A stretch of 64,000 nt of DNA. Source: Nelumbo lutea (lineage: Eukaryota > Streptophyta > Magnoliopsida > Proteales > Nelumbonaceae). Location: assembly GCA_022828595.1 (NCBI GenBank), contig JAKGHH010000006.1, positions 12,152,633-12,216,632 on the forward strand, read 5' to 3'. This document shows, piece after piece, positions 22,037 through 41,230 of the stretch. The translations under genes and the position numbers were made by a program. The notes under the pieces are model-generated. The model had not been told where the DNA came from and did no database searches. It saw only the letters and a list, made by a program, of their open reading frames with translations. Within the stretch, counting starts at the first letter, position 1. Every line of letters begins with the position of its first letter.

Positions 22037-22551
22037 GTTTTCTATGGCGCTGCCCCAATTATTATTTAATTTTAATAACTTATTACTAATTATTTATTTT
22101 TAAGTAATAATTATGAGTAATTATTACTTAATCATTTCATTATATAATTGTTGATATGGGTCAGATATGCAAGACCTGACCCGCAATATCTTTCTTCTTC
22201 ACCCGCATATAGCTACAGTTGTCGCTCGATGTAGCAACCACTATAGCACATGCAAGGGGCCAACTTCCATGGATTTTCACCCCTAAACACTGTATTTAAG
22301 CGGGAATAACACTGGCAGGCATTATTCACACTAGGAAATGAGATTTTTCATCAATTTAGGTAAGATTTTTCATTGGTTTCATCCCCTGTTTTGGTTTTAG
22401 ACGCCCGGGAGACATTAAAGCTACATTGGACGCCGAAAAATATCCAAATGATGTTGGAAGAGAATGATTCACATGCCTAGGATGAGAGAGGAACCTTTTA
22501 CGATCAACCTGGTGTCTGAGTGCTCTGCCCTGATCTAGGAATGCCCAACCA

Positions 22552-25479
22552 GGCTTCTTTGGGTCTCTAAATTTCCAAGAATCGAGTTTCTGAATCTCCA
22601 CGATCTACTAGGACTGAATGACTGCTTTACTTAGGATCTTGATTCATTTGGTAGGGGAGGAAGAAAATTTTGAAGAGGAAAGAGGTGTATGAGATGAAAT
22701 GGGAAAGGGAAAGAGACGTCAGATCAAAGGGAAGAGTCCAAGAAGCTTGAAGTTCTTTGTGTTATATCAACGAAGAACTTCCTAACTTCTCATGATTTTG
22801 ACGTTGTTGCGCTGAAGAAAGGAGACATGAAGATCTAATTACATGGAATTAAAAATTTCAAAAATAAAAGAATTTAGAAAACTAGAAAGGGGATTTTGGG
22901 GTGAGTTTTGAGGGAGAGACAGAAGTCCACATGGAATGAATTGCTTTATATATATACTAGCGGGACCCGTGCGATCCACAGGAAAATTTGAAAGATTTAA
23001 TATTTTTTATTTATTATTAATTAATATTAAATTAATAGGCAAAATTTGTTGTTAATTAACTAAAAGTATTCAAAATTATTGTTAATATCTAAAATTTTAA
23101 TAATTATATTTTTCATTTAGTGTTGTATTATAGAAAATAATTATTATTAATTAATATGAATAAATATTTTATAATAAATTTAATTTGTAGTGATTTTAAT
23201 AATTATTATTTTTATTATTTTTAAATGAAAATTTGGTTAACTTTAAATAAATAAAAATAATTATAAAAGCTGTCGTTTTTATTATTATCACTAATAACTA
23301 ACAATTATATAGGAATGACAATGGAGAGAGTTCAATGCGGGGCACCCCATCCCTCTTCCTACACTATAGTCAAGACACTCTACTCCATCCCCGCCCCATC
23401 CCTTGTGTTAGGCAGGTTCTGGGCAAGGCAATCACTCAATGTCGGGCGAGTTTAGGGGCAAGGCACCCCACTTCTCATCAAGGATGGGGAATCCCCGCCC
23501 CGTCCCCAGTATTGGGTGGGTTTAGGTAGAGGTGTAAATCGAGTCATGTTGGGCCGGCACGGCACAACCCGCATGCAGCCCGCACTTTGTCGTGCTAGTC
23601 CGTAGGGTGTCTCAGGTTGTGCCTCCCTCCCTAGGATAATTTGGGGGGTCGGTTTGGCAGCATGGGCCCATGCCGTGCTGTGGGCCGGGCTAGTCGATGG
23701 CCTTGGGCCAGGCTAGGCCGCAGGTCAGGCCAAGCTATGAGAGGTCCATTTTTTAAAAAAGTTGAAAAAGATGTTTAAATTTTTATTTCATATGATTTTT
23801 GATATATACAATTAGACCTATTCATGAGCCAAGCAATGCCCACTCTATTTTTTTTCTATTTGGTCAACTTTTTTTTCTATACAAAAAAGTGTTAGGGTAC
23901 TTTTGGAATAATACTCTATTTTATCTAGTTTTATTATTAAGTACAGTATTTTAATAAATAATTTTAATTAATTAATAATATTATAATTACTAAAAATACT
24001 GTATTTATTAAAAATATGGTATTTGTTAAAATTCTGTAATTATTAAAAATACTATTTTGAATAAATACAATACTTTAATAAAATACTGCTGATTAATTAA
24101 TACTGCTATAATTACTCAAAATATTGTATTTGTTAAAATACCAAAATTAAGTAAAATATTGGTAATTAGAATTAATTATCAGTATTTATTAAAATTAACT
24201 TTATTTAATAAATATGGTTAAATTATTAAAACACCGATGATTAATAAATACAGTATTTTAACAAATACTGTTAATTAATAAACATTGTTAATTAATTAAT
24301 AATATTGCTAATTATATACTAATAAATACTATTAATTAATAAATAGAATAACTAATTTTAGTAATAAATACTATTAATCAATTAATAATGTTGTAATTAT
24401 TAAAATACTATAATTATTAGAAATTCTATAAACATGGTATTAAAAATAACGTATTTATATTATATATAAATATTATGCAATGCATGGGATTTATTAAGAG
24501 AGATTGAAACAAAAGGAGCCTATGGCATCATTGATTGATAGGTTCATTATTTTTTTGGGTTAATGTTTATTACTTTAACTGGAACTTTAATGGATTTAAA
24601 TTAATAAATATTAACTCAAATTAATAATGCTTTAACAATTTATTAAATATTAGTATTTTAGAATTTAAAAGTAATATTTTTAAATTTAATTTTGAGTGGA
24701 ACTTAAAATTTTTAGTTTTGATGTTATTAAATGGGATGGATTTTTATAAAATTAGTTTTATTAGTAAAGCCCATCAACTGTCGGAAAAAAAAAAAAAAGA
24801 GTTCCACCGCTAAAGCTATTACTCAAAAAAACCAACCGCAAAGTATTCCGACCTCCCACATATGCAATTTTCTAGATGTCAATCTCAAGAGAGGAGGTCC
24901 TTTTTTTTTTTTGTATTCAAGAGAGGTCCAAGTCCTAAGATTCCAACATGTACATGTCACCTTTGGAACACGTTACAGGATTTGAACTTTTTTTGGTGTC
25001 CCATTGTTTTGCCCTCTAAGCCATTAAATGGAAAGCAACTTTACAGGATTTGAATATATCCAAAAAACTTTTTTAGGCTACAAAAAATTTTTAAAGTTTA
25101 AAATTAGCATTTAATACTCGAATTGCAATGCCTACAAAATAGCTTTAAGCAACCAGCATTACATCTTGTACATACACAACATTAAAGATTGAAAATTTAA
25201 AATCCTACATCATATAAGGCACATATTTAGTTTATTATAATCTATTATGACCACAAAGTGAGCAATAAAAAAAAAAAGAAACCATTCACAAAACTGGAAT
25301 TTGAAAGGGAAAAAAAATCAAAAGTAATAAACACACCCATTCAAGCCATGGGAACCAAAAGCTTATTCATAATCTAAATAAAAAGAAAAAATGTTAAAAC
25401 ATCTTCACCACTCCGCCATATTCCTCCAAAGTCAATTTGCTACAAATCATCAAACAAATAAAGTAAAATTTGACATTAA
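22552..25479. other. AT-rich intergenic DNA with scraps of non-autonomous elements
   Basis: No gene recognised. A block starting actagcgggacccgtgcg (22,961) and ending near atgcaatgcatggg (about 24,487) is extremely AT-rich in its right half, with many attaattaat and aatactgt words. Inside it, about 23,310-23,525 is a GC-richer hAT-like scrap (ggggcaccccatcc / ggatggggaatccccgc), and about 23,528-23,750 is another (gaggtgtaaatcgagtcatg...gggccggc). Homopolymers of A and T occur at 24,786 and 24,900. Confidence 0.45.
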
Positions 25480-25873
25480 GGGAGTATTCTTTTTTCGGAT
25501 TTTGAGAGGGGGAAAGTTGGTCAATGGGATTTTGGTCCCATTGACCAAGAATCTCATGTTCTTTTTCTCAAATTTAAGTGGGGATCAAGGAAAGTTTATT
25601 TTCTTGGGTATCACTTACCAGGATAAGTGATACTCATCTCCTAGGTGAATAAATAACTTTCCCACCTAGGGGAAAAGTTTTCAACACTTGAATGGAACAA
25701 AAATGCCCTTTTTAATAATGGATTTTATGGCTAAAATGGTCATTGCCTTATTTACATGAGAAATAAAAGAACATGGATAAATGCGCTTACCCGGGTAAGT
25801 GTTTCCCAGGAAAAACTTACCCAGGTAACTGCATTTACCTGGGTAAATAACTTACCGAAAAGCGAACATGGCC
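25480..25873. mobile_element. Tourist/PIF-Harbinger-like MITE (394 bp)
   Basis: The terminal inverted repeats are gggagtattcttttttcgg on the left and, reverse-complemented, ggccatgttcgcttttcgg on the right. The element is flanked by TAA on both sides (25,477-25,479 and 25,874-25,876), the 3-bp target of PIF/Harbinger elements. Internal palindromic words (ggtcaatggga/tcccattgacc, acccgggtaagt/acttaccc) support a foldback structure. Confidence 0.75.
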
Positions 25874-25897
25874 TAAATATTAAACCCATAAACATAT

Positions 25898-26497
25898 TTT
25901 ACTCTATCATTTTAAATAGGAATAAAGCATATCTACTCAACCAAACACATAGTTCACATACAGAGGGAAAAGTGTGAGAGAGATGTCATAAAAAAAAGAA
26001 AAAAAAAAAAACTTCAATCGGTTCAACATAACTGATCACTCTCGTTGAGGGAAGTAGAAATCCCAGGTACTCAATGACAAAACTCCCTCCACTTTGAACC
26101 CATCTTTGTATAAAGAGATAAATGAACTCAATGACAAAAACTCTATTTGATCATCAAGCTTATTCCTTCAAGCTCCTTAAAATCTAAAAAGAAAGAATTT
26201 ACTCTATCATTTTAAATAGGAATAAAGCATATCTACTCAACCAAACACATAGTTCACATACAGAGGGAAAAGTGTGAGAGAGATGTCATAAAAAAAAGAA
26301 AAAAAAAAAAACTTCAATCGGTTCAACATAACTGATCACTCTCGTTGAGGGAAGTAGAAATCCCAGGTACTCAATGACAAAACTCCCTCCACTTTGAAAA
26401 CATCTTTGTATAAAGAGATAAATGAACTCAATGACAAAAACTCTATTTGATCATCAAGCTTATTCCTTCAAGCTCCTTAAAATCTAAAAAGAAAGAA
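25898..26497. repeat. 300-bp tandem duplication, two near-identical units
   Basis: Units 25,898-26,197 and 26,198-26,497 align at an exact 300-base offset. The only differences I noticed are in ttgaacccatc against ttgaaaacatc and at the unit boundary. The near identity implies a recent event. No coding function is seen. Confidence 0.93.
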
Positions 26498-26519
26498 AAA
26501 AAACGTTGTTCATAACTAT

Positions 26520-26785
26520 TGACAAATAGTTCAAACCCCTAACTAGAAAACTTATGGGCAGGCAGTATTTACGGGTTCATCAATCGATTCTATCTTAGAA
26601 TTCTTTAGTGCCAAATCCAAGTCAAAGTTCGGAATAAGATCAATGAGGTCACAGTCCGACAGTCTGAAAATCCATAGAGTGGAATTCAATAAAGTCAACA
26701 CAAATCTTCAAATGCTTGGCCGAAAGCATTTTCAAGGAATGAATCCAACTCAAACTGAGCTCAAGATCTTCCGCCATGGAGATGA
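26520..26785 (-). other. Short minus-strand reading frame, unrecognised
   Basis: From an ATG near 26,776 the minus strand reads MAEDLELSLSWIHSLKMLSA, then LKICVDFIEFHSMDFQTVGL, ending in a stop. Shifting one base, the reading continues DLIDLIPNFDLDLALKNSK. The two-piece reading looks like a genuine protein sequence broken by one frameshift, but I do not recognise the family. It lies just downstream of the NHL-like fragment on the same strand. Confidence 0.35.
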
Positions 26786-26805
26786 AATTATTGGCAATGG
26801 CTCCT

Positions 26806-27138
26806 CTAAGAATTCTTAGATGGGCTATTACTTTTCTTCTTGTTCTTCTTCTTCTTGCAACTTTTCATTCCTCTTAGAATATTGGCAACGGCAACAATTG
26901 TAGCGATGAAGCGACGAAAGAAGGTAGTGCACTGTTGGTCGTAATGCGGGGTATAGTATGGATTGGTGTTGTAGTAAGCTACTGGTGGTGGTGCGGTGTA
27001 TGGGTAGGATGTACCGGTGGCGGTGGATGCAGCGGAGTAGCTAGACTGCGCCGGAGGGTAGCTGTTGGAATTGTAGCTAGCTTGCCCCTGGTGGTAGCCT
27101 TGTGGGTAGCTTGTTACTGGTTTGTTTGGATCTTTCAT
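26806..27138 (-). pseudogene. N-terminal fragment of an NHL (NDR1/HIN1-like, LEA_2) gene
   Basis: From the ATG at 27,138 the minus strand encodes MKDPNKPVTSYPQGY, a Pro/Tyr/Ser-rich stretch (SYPYTAPPPVAYYNTNPYY) and TTFFRRFIATIVAVANIL. This is the arrangement at the N terminus of NDR1/HIN1-like plant membrane proteins: a Tyr/Pro-rich cytosolic tail, then a basic FLRRF and the start of a transmembrane segment. Where the hydrophobic segment and the LEA_2 domain should follow, the frame turns into a Lys/Asn-rich tail and stops after 110 codons. I infer a truncated copy. A short functional protein is not excluded. Confidence 0.6.
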
Positions 27139-27200
27139 GGTCGAACTGAAGTCGAGAGCTTTCTAAAAAAAATGACTACAGTCAAGAGCGAGCGAAGGAG

Positions 27201-27702
27201 TTAAGTACCAGAGAAGAAAATCAGAAGTAGAAGTGGATCGGAAGTGAAAACCATGGTGGTGGAATTGGAGACATTAGTTTCAGTTGCAGAAAAAAATAAG
27301 CAGTTAAGTAAGGATATGTTCTTTGATGAATCTACCCTTGTCAAGTGGTGGAGAAAACAAGACCTTGAGATCAAGTCGGTGGCTACCATTATTGCAGGAC
27401 TCGTGGATGGCAAAGGAAGGATTAGCATCGACGACAGGGTCTTTAGGTCAGGATGTGACGCCGGCTCCGGCTCTAAGTGTTGCAGGGGAGGCGGCTCCGG
27501 CTCCAGCTCCGCAAGTGTTGTAGGAGGAGAGTCTCCAGCTTCATCGACCACAAGTCCTTCTGTCCTTTTTTTCTCCCTCTCCTGGTTGCCATGGAAGCAG
27601 AAGAAGTTGACAATGATGATGAGTAAAAGATTGAAGATGGAGAAGATGGAGATATGGGCAGACATATGTTGTTGGGATATCAAGCATTGCAGTTTCCCAT
27701 GA
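27201..27702. other. Open frames on both strands, coding status unclear
   Basis: A plus frame (27,253-27,702, about 150 codons) begins MVVELETLVSVAEKNKQLSK and ends in Gly/Ser-rich and Lys/Met-rich sequence. A minus frame (27,683-27,201) overlaps it fully, with a hydrophobic N-terminal stretch (FSIFNLLLIIIVNFFCF) and a Glu/Pro-rich middle. Neither matches a family I know. Their complementarity means at most one is real. A GA-rich tract follows to about 27,880. Confidence 0.25.
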
Positions 27703-27959
27703 TCGTGGCATAGTCGACAACAACTATAGAGACGAGATTAAAGATGGAGAAGAGAGAAAGGGAAGATGAGAAGTGGGTTTCCTCTGTCCTTTCATTTTGA
27801 AGAGTTGGGAGAGAGAATGAATGAGAGAGGACGGTGAGGGAGGGAAAAAGAAGAGAGAAAGGGAAAACAATAGGCTAAATAGGTTTTAAGAGAAAAAGGG
27901 CAAAAAAAGGAAATTAAAAAAAGTTTAGTGGGGTATTTTGGTAATTTAACGCATTTAGT

Positions 27960-28085
27960 CATCTCACTTAACGGTCAAGGGGGTCTTTGTCTCATGGCCA
28001 TAGTATAGGGGGGTCTTTGTCGCAAAACAAAGTATAGGAGGGCCTTTGTCACAGACCCCATAGTATGGGGGGGGGCTTTGTAATT
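27960..28085. repeat. Degenerate minisatellite of gggtctttgtc units
   Basis: Four imperfect units of about 35-45 bp share ggg-ctttgt and catagtatggggg / aagtatagg. The region ends in a run of nine G. It directly precedes the 1.24-kb TIR element. Confidence 0.6.
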
Positions 28086-28159
28086 TACCCAATATAAAAA
28101 TATTCATTTTCAACCTTTCTATCTAAACTGGAGCTTATAGTATTTTAATCAAACTAAAA

Positions 28160-28606
28160 GGTGGCGTTTGATAACACTTTTCAGACCTCTGAAGTCTAAA
28201 AATGTTGCTTTTCAGACGCCACCTATGTTTGGGTTGAGTCAGAAAATTCAGATCTGAAATGCATTTTTAGATCTGAATTTGTAAGAGGTAGGCCAATAAC
28301 TAATGTGCTTAGAAATTTTTTAGACTACACTAAAAGACAAAAATGCCCATCCTCGATTTCCCTCACCCTCTCCCTCTCTCTTTCCTTGTCTTCCAGCCAC
28401 CACCGCTGAAACTCTCAACAGTGGTATTTCCCTCTCCCTCTCTCTCTCTCTCTCTCTCCCCCTGTATTCTCGCCAACGCCATTGCAAAGAGTTGTAGTGG
28501 CGTTTAGTTTCCCACTCTCTCTCTCTCCCCCCTTGTCTTCTTGCCATCGCTACTGCAACTCTTAACAACAACATTTCCCTCTCTCTCTCCTTCTCCCTTC
28601 CTCCCT

Positions 28607-28656
<50 letters not shown>

Positions 28657-29400
28657 ACCACCGGTGTTGCAAAAAGTTGCAATGAAATTCGATTTCCCTC
28701 ACCCTCTCTCTCTCTCTCCTATCTTCCCATCACCGTCACTACAACTCTCAGCAGCGGCATTCGTGTTTCCTCACCCTCTCTCCCTCTCTTTCTCTCCTTG
28801 TCTTCCCACCATCGCCGTTGCAACTCTCAATAGTGGCGTTCGAATTTTATTATTAATAATTTTTTAATTTATAAATTTATACATACTTCCAATTATATTC
28901 TTATCTTAATAAATTATTTTTTACAATTTTTATTTGTATTAATTATTAGTTATTTGAATTTTTAATTATTAAATAGTTTAATAGGTTTAGTTTAATAATT
29001 TGATATTAAATATTTTTTTCATTGCTTCATGGACATTATTACTATTGTCGTTGTTATTTTAACTTTTAATAATTTATTTTTAATTTATATATATATATAT
29101 ATATTCAATTTTATTCTTATTTTAATACTTTTTTTTATAATTTATCATAATTTATTCATATTTTTCAATATTATTTTGAATTTAATAAATTATATTTTAT
29201 AAAATAGTACAAGTTGAACTTGAAATTACCAAATAGTATGTTCTAGGGGTAAAATAGTAAAATTAAGGAATTCCAGATGCTGAAGGTTTGATCCAACACA
29301 AACAACCTTCTCTATTCAAAGCCTCTAAAAGTGAAAATATCTTTTTAGATTTCAGATGCCATTAATATCTTTTTAACTTTCAGATTTATCAAATGCCACC
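28160..29400. mobile_element. 1.24-kb TIR element carrying a TC-rich tandem array
   Basis: The left end ggtggcgtttgataacac and the right end (reverse complement) ggtggcatttgataaatc form terminal inverted repeats. Sub-terminal copies occur inside (ttcagacgccacc at about 28,218). A convincing target-site duplication was not found, so the superfamily is open. The left-central part (28,340-28,850) holds about six imperfect units of 70-110 bp, each combining a (TC)n tract with cttgtcttccc-ccatcgc-gttgcaactctcaacagtgg. The right part is AT-rich. Confidence 0.65.
28340..28850. repeat. Compound (TC)n / 70-110-bp tandem repeat
   Basis: Units alternate a CT microsatellite of variable length (longest about 28,610-28,650) with a unique segment ending caactct-aaca-tgg-gtt. 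About six units are recognisable. They produce long low-complexity frames on both strands that are not genes. Confidence 0.85.
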
Positions 29401-29616
29401 GAAAACAAAACATACATAAGTTTTGCTCAATTCGGCTTGATTACACCCCTAGTGTGACCAAACCGGTTAGGGGTTTGAATCATGGCTCAATTGGTCCAAT
29501 TTTTTGAAAACTGGTTTAGAGCATATGACTAACAATGATGTTATGATCTAAAATTGATGATTTTATGCATTTCCTGATTTATAATATTGTAATGGATATA
29601 TGAGCCTATCCCAGTT

Positions 29617-30187
29617 AGGGATGGCACCAAGGTGATTCGGGGAAAGTTTTGTAGATTATAGACCTTCCCAACCTCCCCAAACCGTCCAACTCTATCATCT
29701 CCAAAATCCATAAAGAGTTGGATTTTTAGAATCCAAACCTTCCCCATACATGAAAATGAAACACCATCCTTGACCCCTACCCTCTCCACATTTGAGGGTG
29801 GAGTGGGTTGGTCCACTACAACATCTAATCTCCTATTATTCCTATTATTTATAAGCAATAAAATGAGCAAATATCAAAATTTCTAATTATATGTAGAAAA
29901 CACATATACATAAGATTCAAAACATGATTAAATTCAACAAATAATACATAATTTCATATGCCTTATAACAACAAATTCAAATATTATAAGCATTAAGGGC
30001 TTTTTAGTAAATTTAATTTACAGGTCAGGGAGAGTAGTGTTTAGCCTAATATCATATCCATACATGTATGGGTTATAAAATCCTAAAACCTATCCCCATC
30101 CTAAAAATTCATTCTCAAAAAAAAAGCACCTCATGAGAGAGAATGCATAGGTGCCCGTTGAGTAGGGTGGAAATTGCCATCCCCACT
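29617..30187. mobile_element. Probable non-autonomous TIR element
   Basis: The left end agggatggcaccaagg and the right end, reverse-complemented, ggggatggcaatttcc are similar inverted termini of about 570 bp of non-coding DNA. No target-site duplication was identified. Similar g-atgacaatggagag termini occur at about 23,310, suggesting a family. Confidence 0.4.
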
Positions 30188-30620
30188 CACATTAATCTAA
30201 AAGGTACGGGTGCTATTATCCCCTGAAAATTGGAAGGAGTTTTTTACTATCCATTATAGTAAAACATAGAGGAAGCTTAAGTAATTTATTCTTATTTTTT
30301 AAATAAACAAAAAATAAATGACATAGAAATTTACAATTTTTAACTTTAGAATTCAACTTACTGATAAAAGCAATGATACCTAGAAAATGATAACCAATCA
30401 ACCAGTATCATAAAAGTGACAACTAATCAGGCTTTTATACATATAAAATAAAGTTACATAACTAATCAGGCTTGATTCTTAGACTTTTCAACTCAACTGC
30501 TGACAGTCCTACGCATAGCCAATTAGGACTCACTTTAAAAATTTAAATGGTTAGACATAAGCCGTTGGGTTGTTAATGGGATACTTACATTTGACAGAAA
30601 CAAACAGTGTCCGGTACTAG
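30188..30620. other. Intergenic, nothing recognised
   Basis: AT-rich single-copy-like sequence. No gene, RNA or element termini seen. Confidence 0.5.
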
Positions 30621-31024
30621 GGGTGTCAATTGGAATCGATTTGGTCCAATCAGGTCTGGTTCAATATGAATTTATTACAGATGGACCAAGTCTAATCCAA
30701 TCTGATGAATACTTTGGAATATTTTGGACTAGTCCAATTCAATGTCTGGACCGTCCAATCTACTCAAATTTGTTTTAGTTTAGATTGGTTCCAACTCAAA
30801 TTTGGTCCATTTATGCCTGTATTCTTATCTTTTACCAATGGATCGCCAATCCAACCCAATACAATATAAATTCATTACAGATGGACCAGGTCCAATCTAA
30901 TCTAATAAATATTTTGGACCATCAACTCTGAATTGATCCAATTTAATATGTTTTATTGGCCCATCCAAATTGATTTTGATTTGCATGAGATCCAACCCAA
31001 AATCGGTCCATGGATACCCCTAGA
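30621..31024. mobile_element. hAT-like non-autonomous element, 'gggtgtcaattgg' family
   Basis: It begins taggggtgtcaattgg and ends ccatggatacccctag, an inverted pair. The interior repeats tggtccaatc / ggaccaggtccaat words on both strands. The same family is found at 32,551-32,962 and as a 24-bp end at 52,561-52,584. No clear 8-bp duplication is seen here. Confidence 0.6.
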
Positions 31025-32243
31025 GCCAATCCAATTATGTTATGCATTATGCTTCTGCCTTTCTGGATCAGGATGAATCTTGGTTGTTGTGAGTGTATTA
31101 TCATGTCCATATGTGTTAATTTAACAAATGAGTGGGCTTCTTGTCAAATTAAATACGTCAATTATAGTCTGGTCTTAACAGGTTATACACCTGATAGTCC
31201 CAATTACTAATTGGGCCAGTTCTGGTTTTGCTATTCAGACCCTGTAGGGCCTGGTTCAGAGCTGGTCATACGCATTTGTTTATCAGCTCGGGCCAGGTCT
31301 ACGTTGACCAGGACTATAATGAAGTACTGAACTGAACCCATCAATTAAGCACGACACACGTTGAATTAATATTGAGATATGGAGTGGAGGGTGAAGGGTC
31401 TTATAATCTTGGGAGATGTACATCAAACCTGGCCTGGTTTTATGCATTTTAGAATTTAGACATCAGACATTATGTGCATAATAACATTAATCATAAGGGG
31501 ACCCTGTATTTCCACATCCTATATTTTCTTCATTGGAAGGAGGGAGTAGGTCATATCATTTATGCAAAGTACCAACATCAGAGTACAGTTTTGCATAGCA
31601 ACGAGGATTAGTCTTGAAGGCTATCCACTGTGAAATGCCCTAACGTGACTCCGGATTTCCTACCCACAATAATTTTATTAACTCCTTGAGAATATTTTCT
31701 CGTGCATAATAATATGTAAGAGGATGAGATGTTGTCATATTTGATTGCGATATTATATGGGTAGAAGTGGGTAGAATTGTCACGGGTAGAAAATCGGACT
31801 CTCCTAAGCATCATCTGCTTAGGATTAACTCTGTAGGGATTCTTATCTTTAATTTGCCTTTAATGGAATTACTATCCTTATTTCAGTTTTCAAACCCCGT
31901 CCCAAACCTCATACTAAAAAAAAAAATGTATAAGATTCATTAAAACTGAAGTTAGAAATACAATGTCCTGAGAATGGAAAAGAGTGTTGCTCAAGAAGAT
32001 CAACAGAACTGAATAGCTATGGGTTTTTTTCCTTGGACTTTGATCATCCAAGGTCTATATGATTGTTCAAGCTGTCATTATTTAATGATGTAAACCCAGT
32101 ATGGAAATTGCTTGATACTCAATTCAACAAATTCTTATTACGAATCTTTGAGAATTGCTTGACATTAAGTACATACATAATACATGCGCATCTATTTACT
32201 GCACAAAGTGTCCCTACTAATTTTGACAGAGAAGGTCTGATTA
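31025..32243. other. Intergenic region downstream of ALDH3, nothing recognised
   Basis: No element termini or coding sequence found. It will contain the 3' untranslated region and polyadenylation site of the minus-strand ALDH3 gene, but I cannot place them. Confidence 0.5.
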
Positions 32244-39533
<7,290 letters not shown>

Positions 39534-40854
39534 TGTTGTGTGCTTCACCAATCACCTCACCCACAGACCCACTCGTCTCGTCGATCTCTTGCATAGACTC
39601 ATCAAAAAAAGCTCGACTTTTGGTGGGCTTTTATGCGTTGAGGAGATGCTCCTGGGTTTTGGAAAATTTATAGTTCAACTCTCCATCATTTTCATCACCT
39701 GAACCCCTTTATTCATTTCCAGGTGGCATTTACAGAAGTATTTTCACTTTTTATGCTCAGTCCTAATTTCAAGCATTAATTAAACAAACCAAAGAGTAAA
39801 AGCCTTATTGTTTGAATTAATGCAATTCAGTATAAGTGGGGATGATTTTGATTTGAACACAGAGTGAAAGTAATAGTGGTAGGTGCCGGTTCAGATTGAC
39901 GAGGTTGTCACGTTGAGTTCGGAACTCGGAATGACGGTTCAGCCCAGGGTCAGAATTTATAGGCCGAAAGTATAATTGGGACAAGTATCAATTTGGTATT
40001 GATGTTAATTTATGAACAGTATTGGAGTTATGGTGTATAAAGCGGGAGGGGGGGGTTTGATATTTTGAATATTTATAACTTTATAGTAGAATTCAGAAAT
40101 CTGCACTGAACCTATCATTACTTTTCTATAATAGTAGATTCATGCAGCGTGATTGTGAGAGAGAACAATCATAGTGCAAATTATACAATAATCAAAAGCA
40201 TTTGTCTACTAAATACTAACTGCCCTCACCAACAACTCCAATTGGGTTACCTATCACATTCACTTTCCTTTCAATTTCAATCTACATTTGCTACAACACG
40301 TAGGCGCTAGGAGAATGACAGTTACAAATTGATACTAACTCATGGGCGTGTTGTTTTTGATCTTTTGAATGTTTATAGTTTTGTTGTAAAAATAAAAAAT
40401 CTGTATTGGGCCAGACTGTACTTCTCCGAACAATTAAATCAAAACCTTTGATTTGATACCTTGAATTAGATGAAGTGACTTCTTGGTGGGCAGTAGATCC
40501 AAGGCCACTATAATGAGCTCCTTGAATTTTGGATTTCAGATTGACCCCTCACACAGCATTTTCAACGTTCACCTTTCAGCTTGTATTAGAAACATCTTCT
40601 AGAGATATTCTCAACACATGGTTGGAGTGGATTATGAGACACATATGGGGTGTTCATGCAAATTCTCAATGTTGATGGATTCTTCCTTTTGCCACTATTA
40701 CAACTGTACAAATAAATAAAAACCCTAAAATAGACATCTGCAAATAAATTTTGAATGAAAAAGTAGGTATAGTCACCCATCATAAAATATAAACTTGCAA
40801 ATAAATCTTGAATGACAAAGTAAATTGTTCATCAATTAGGTGTACGGGTGTAAA
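39534..40854. other. Region upstream of ALDH3; promoter not resolved
   Basis: This must include the ALDH3 5' untranslated region and promoter (minus strand), but no unambiguous TATA or other element stands out. A short G-run (gggaggggggg) lies at about 40,050. No other gene seen. Confidence 0.5.
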
Positions 40855-41230
40855 CGGATCAAATTTGAATTGGATCAAGCAATATTCGAATTCGAATCCG
40901 ATTAAAAAATTCGGTATTCAAATTCAATTAATTAATTATTTTAAGTAATTAATAAATATATAAAATAAATAGTTTATTTATATAAATATATAAATTACTT
41001 ATATATTTTAATCATTATATATATATTATATTAGACATTTAAATATTTTATATATTATATATAAGAATAAATAATTAGTCAAATTTAGAAACTTATCGAA
41101 TTGAATCAGATCATATTTGAAATTGAATCCAATTAACTATTCGACATAAATAGAATATCTGAATTTGATCAATTAGATATTTAAATTATCCGAATCCAAT
41201 TCAATTATATTGAATCTCGAATTCAAATTT
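40855..41230. mobile_element. AT-rich hAT-like remnant
   Basis: It starts cgggtgtaaacggatc, then ttcgaattcgaatccgatt, and has mirrored words near the right end (tccgaatccaattcaatt, ctcgaattcaaattttga). The centre is AT-rich. No target duplication found. Assigned by resemblance to the ggtgtaaac...gaattcg type of plant hAT derivatives. Confidence 0.4.

Larger units (their letters stand above)
16311..22551. repeat. Segmental duplication, copy 2
   Basis: Repeats window positions 1-6,246. The match stops at 22,551 after gcccaacca. In a simple tandem duplication with a 16,305-bp period, the unit would run from 6,247 (inside Tat gag) to 22,551, and the other copy from outside the window to 6,246. 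This copy is continuous on its left with the MULE N-terminal part, which belongs there logically. Confidence 0.95.

Noticed and set aside
28320..28867. Long Arg/Glu- or Leu/Ser-rich frames on both strands
   Set aside because: They are translations of (TC)n/(GA)n repeats without any domain or codon bias.
39534..39551. Extending the ALDH3 start upstream to 39,551
   Set aside because: The upstream in-frame codon is TTG, not ATG. The first ATG at 39,533 has a suitable context and gives the normal family length.
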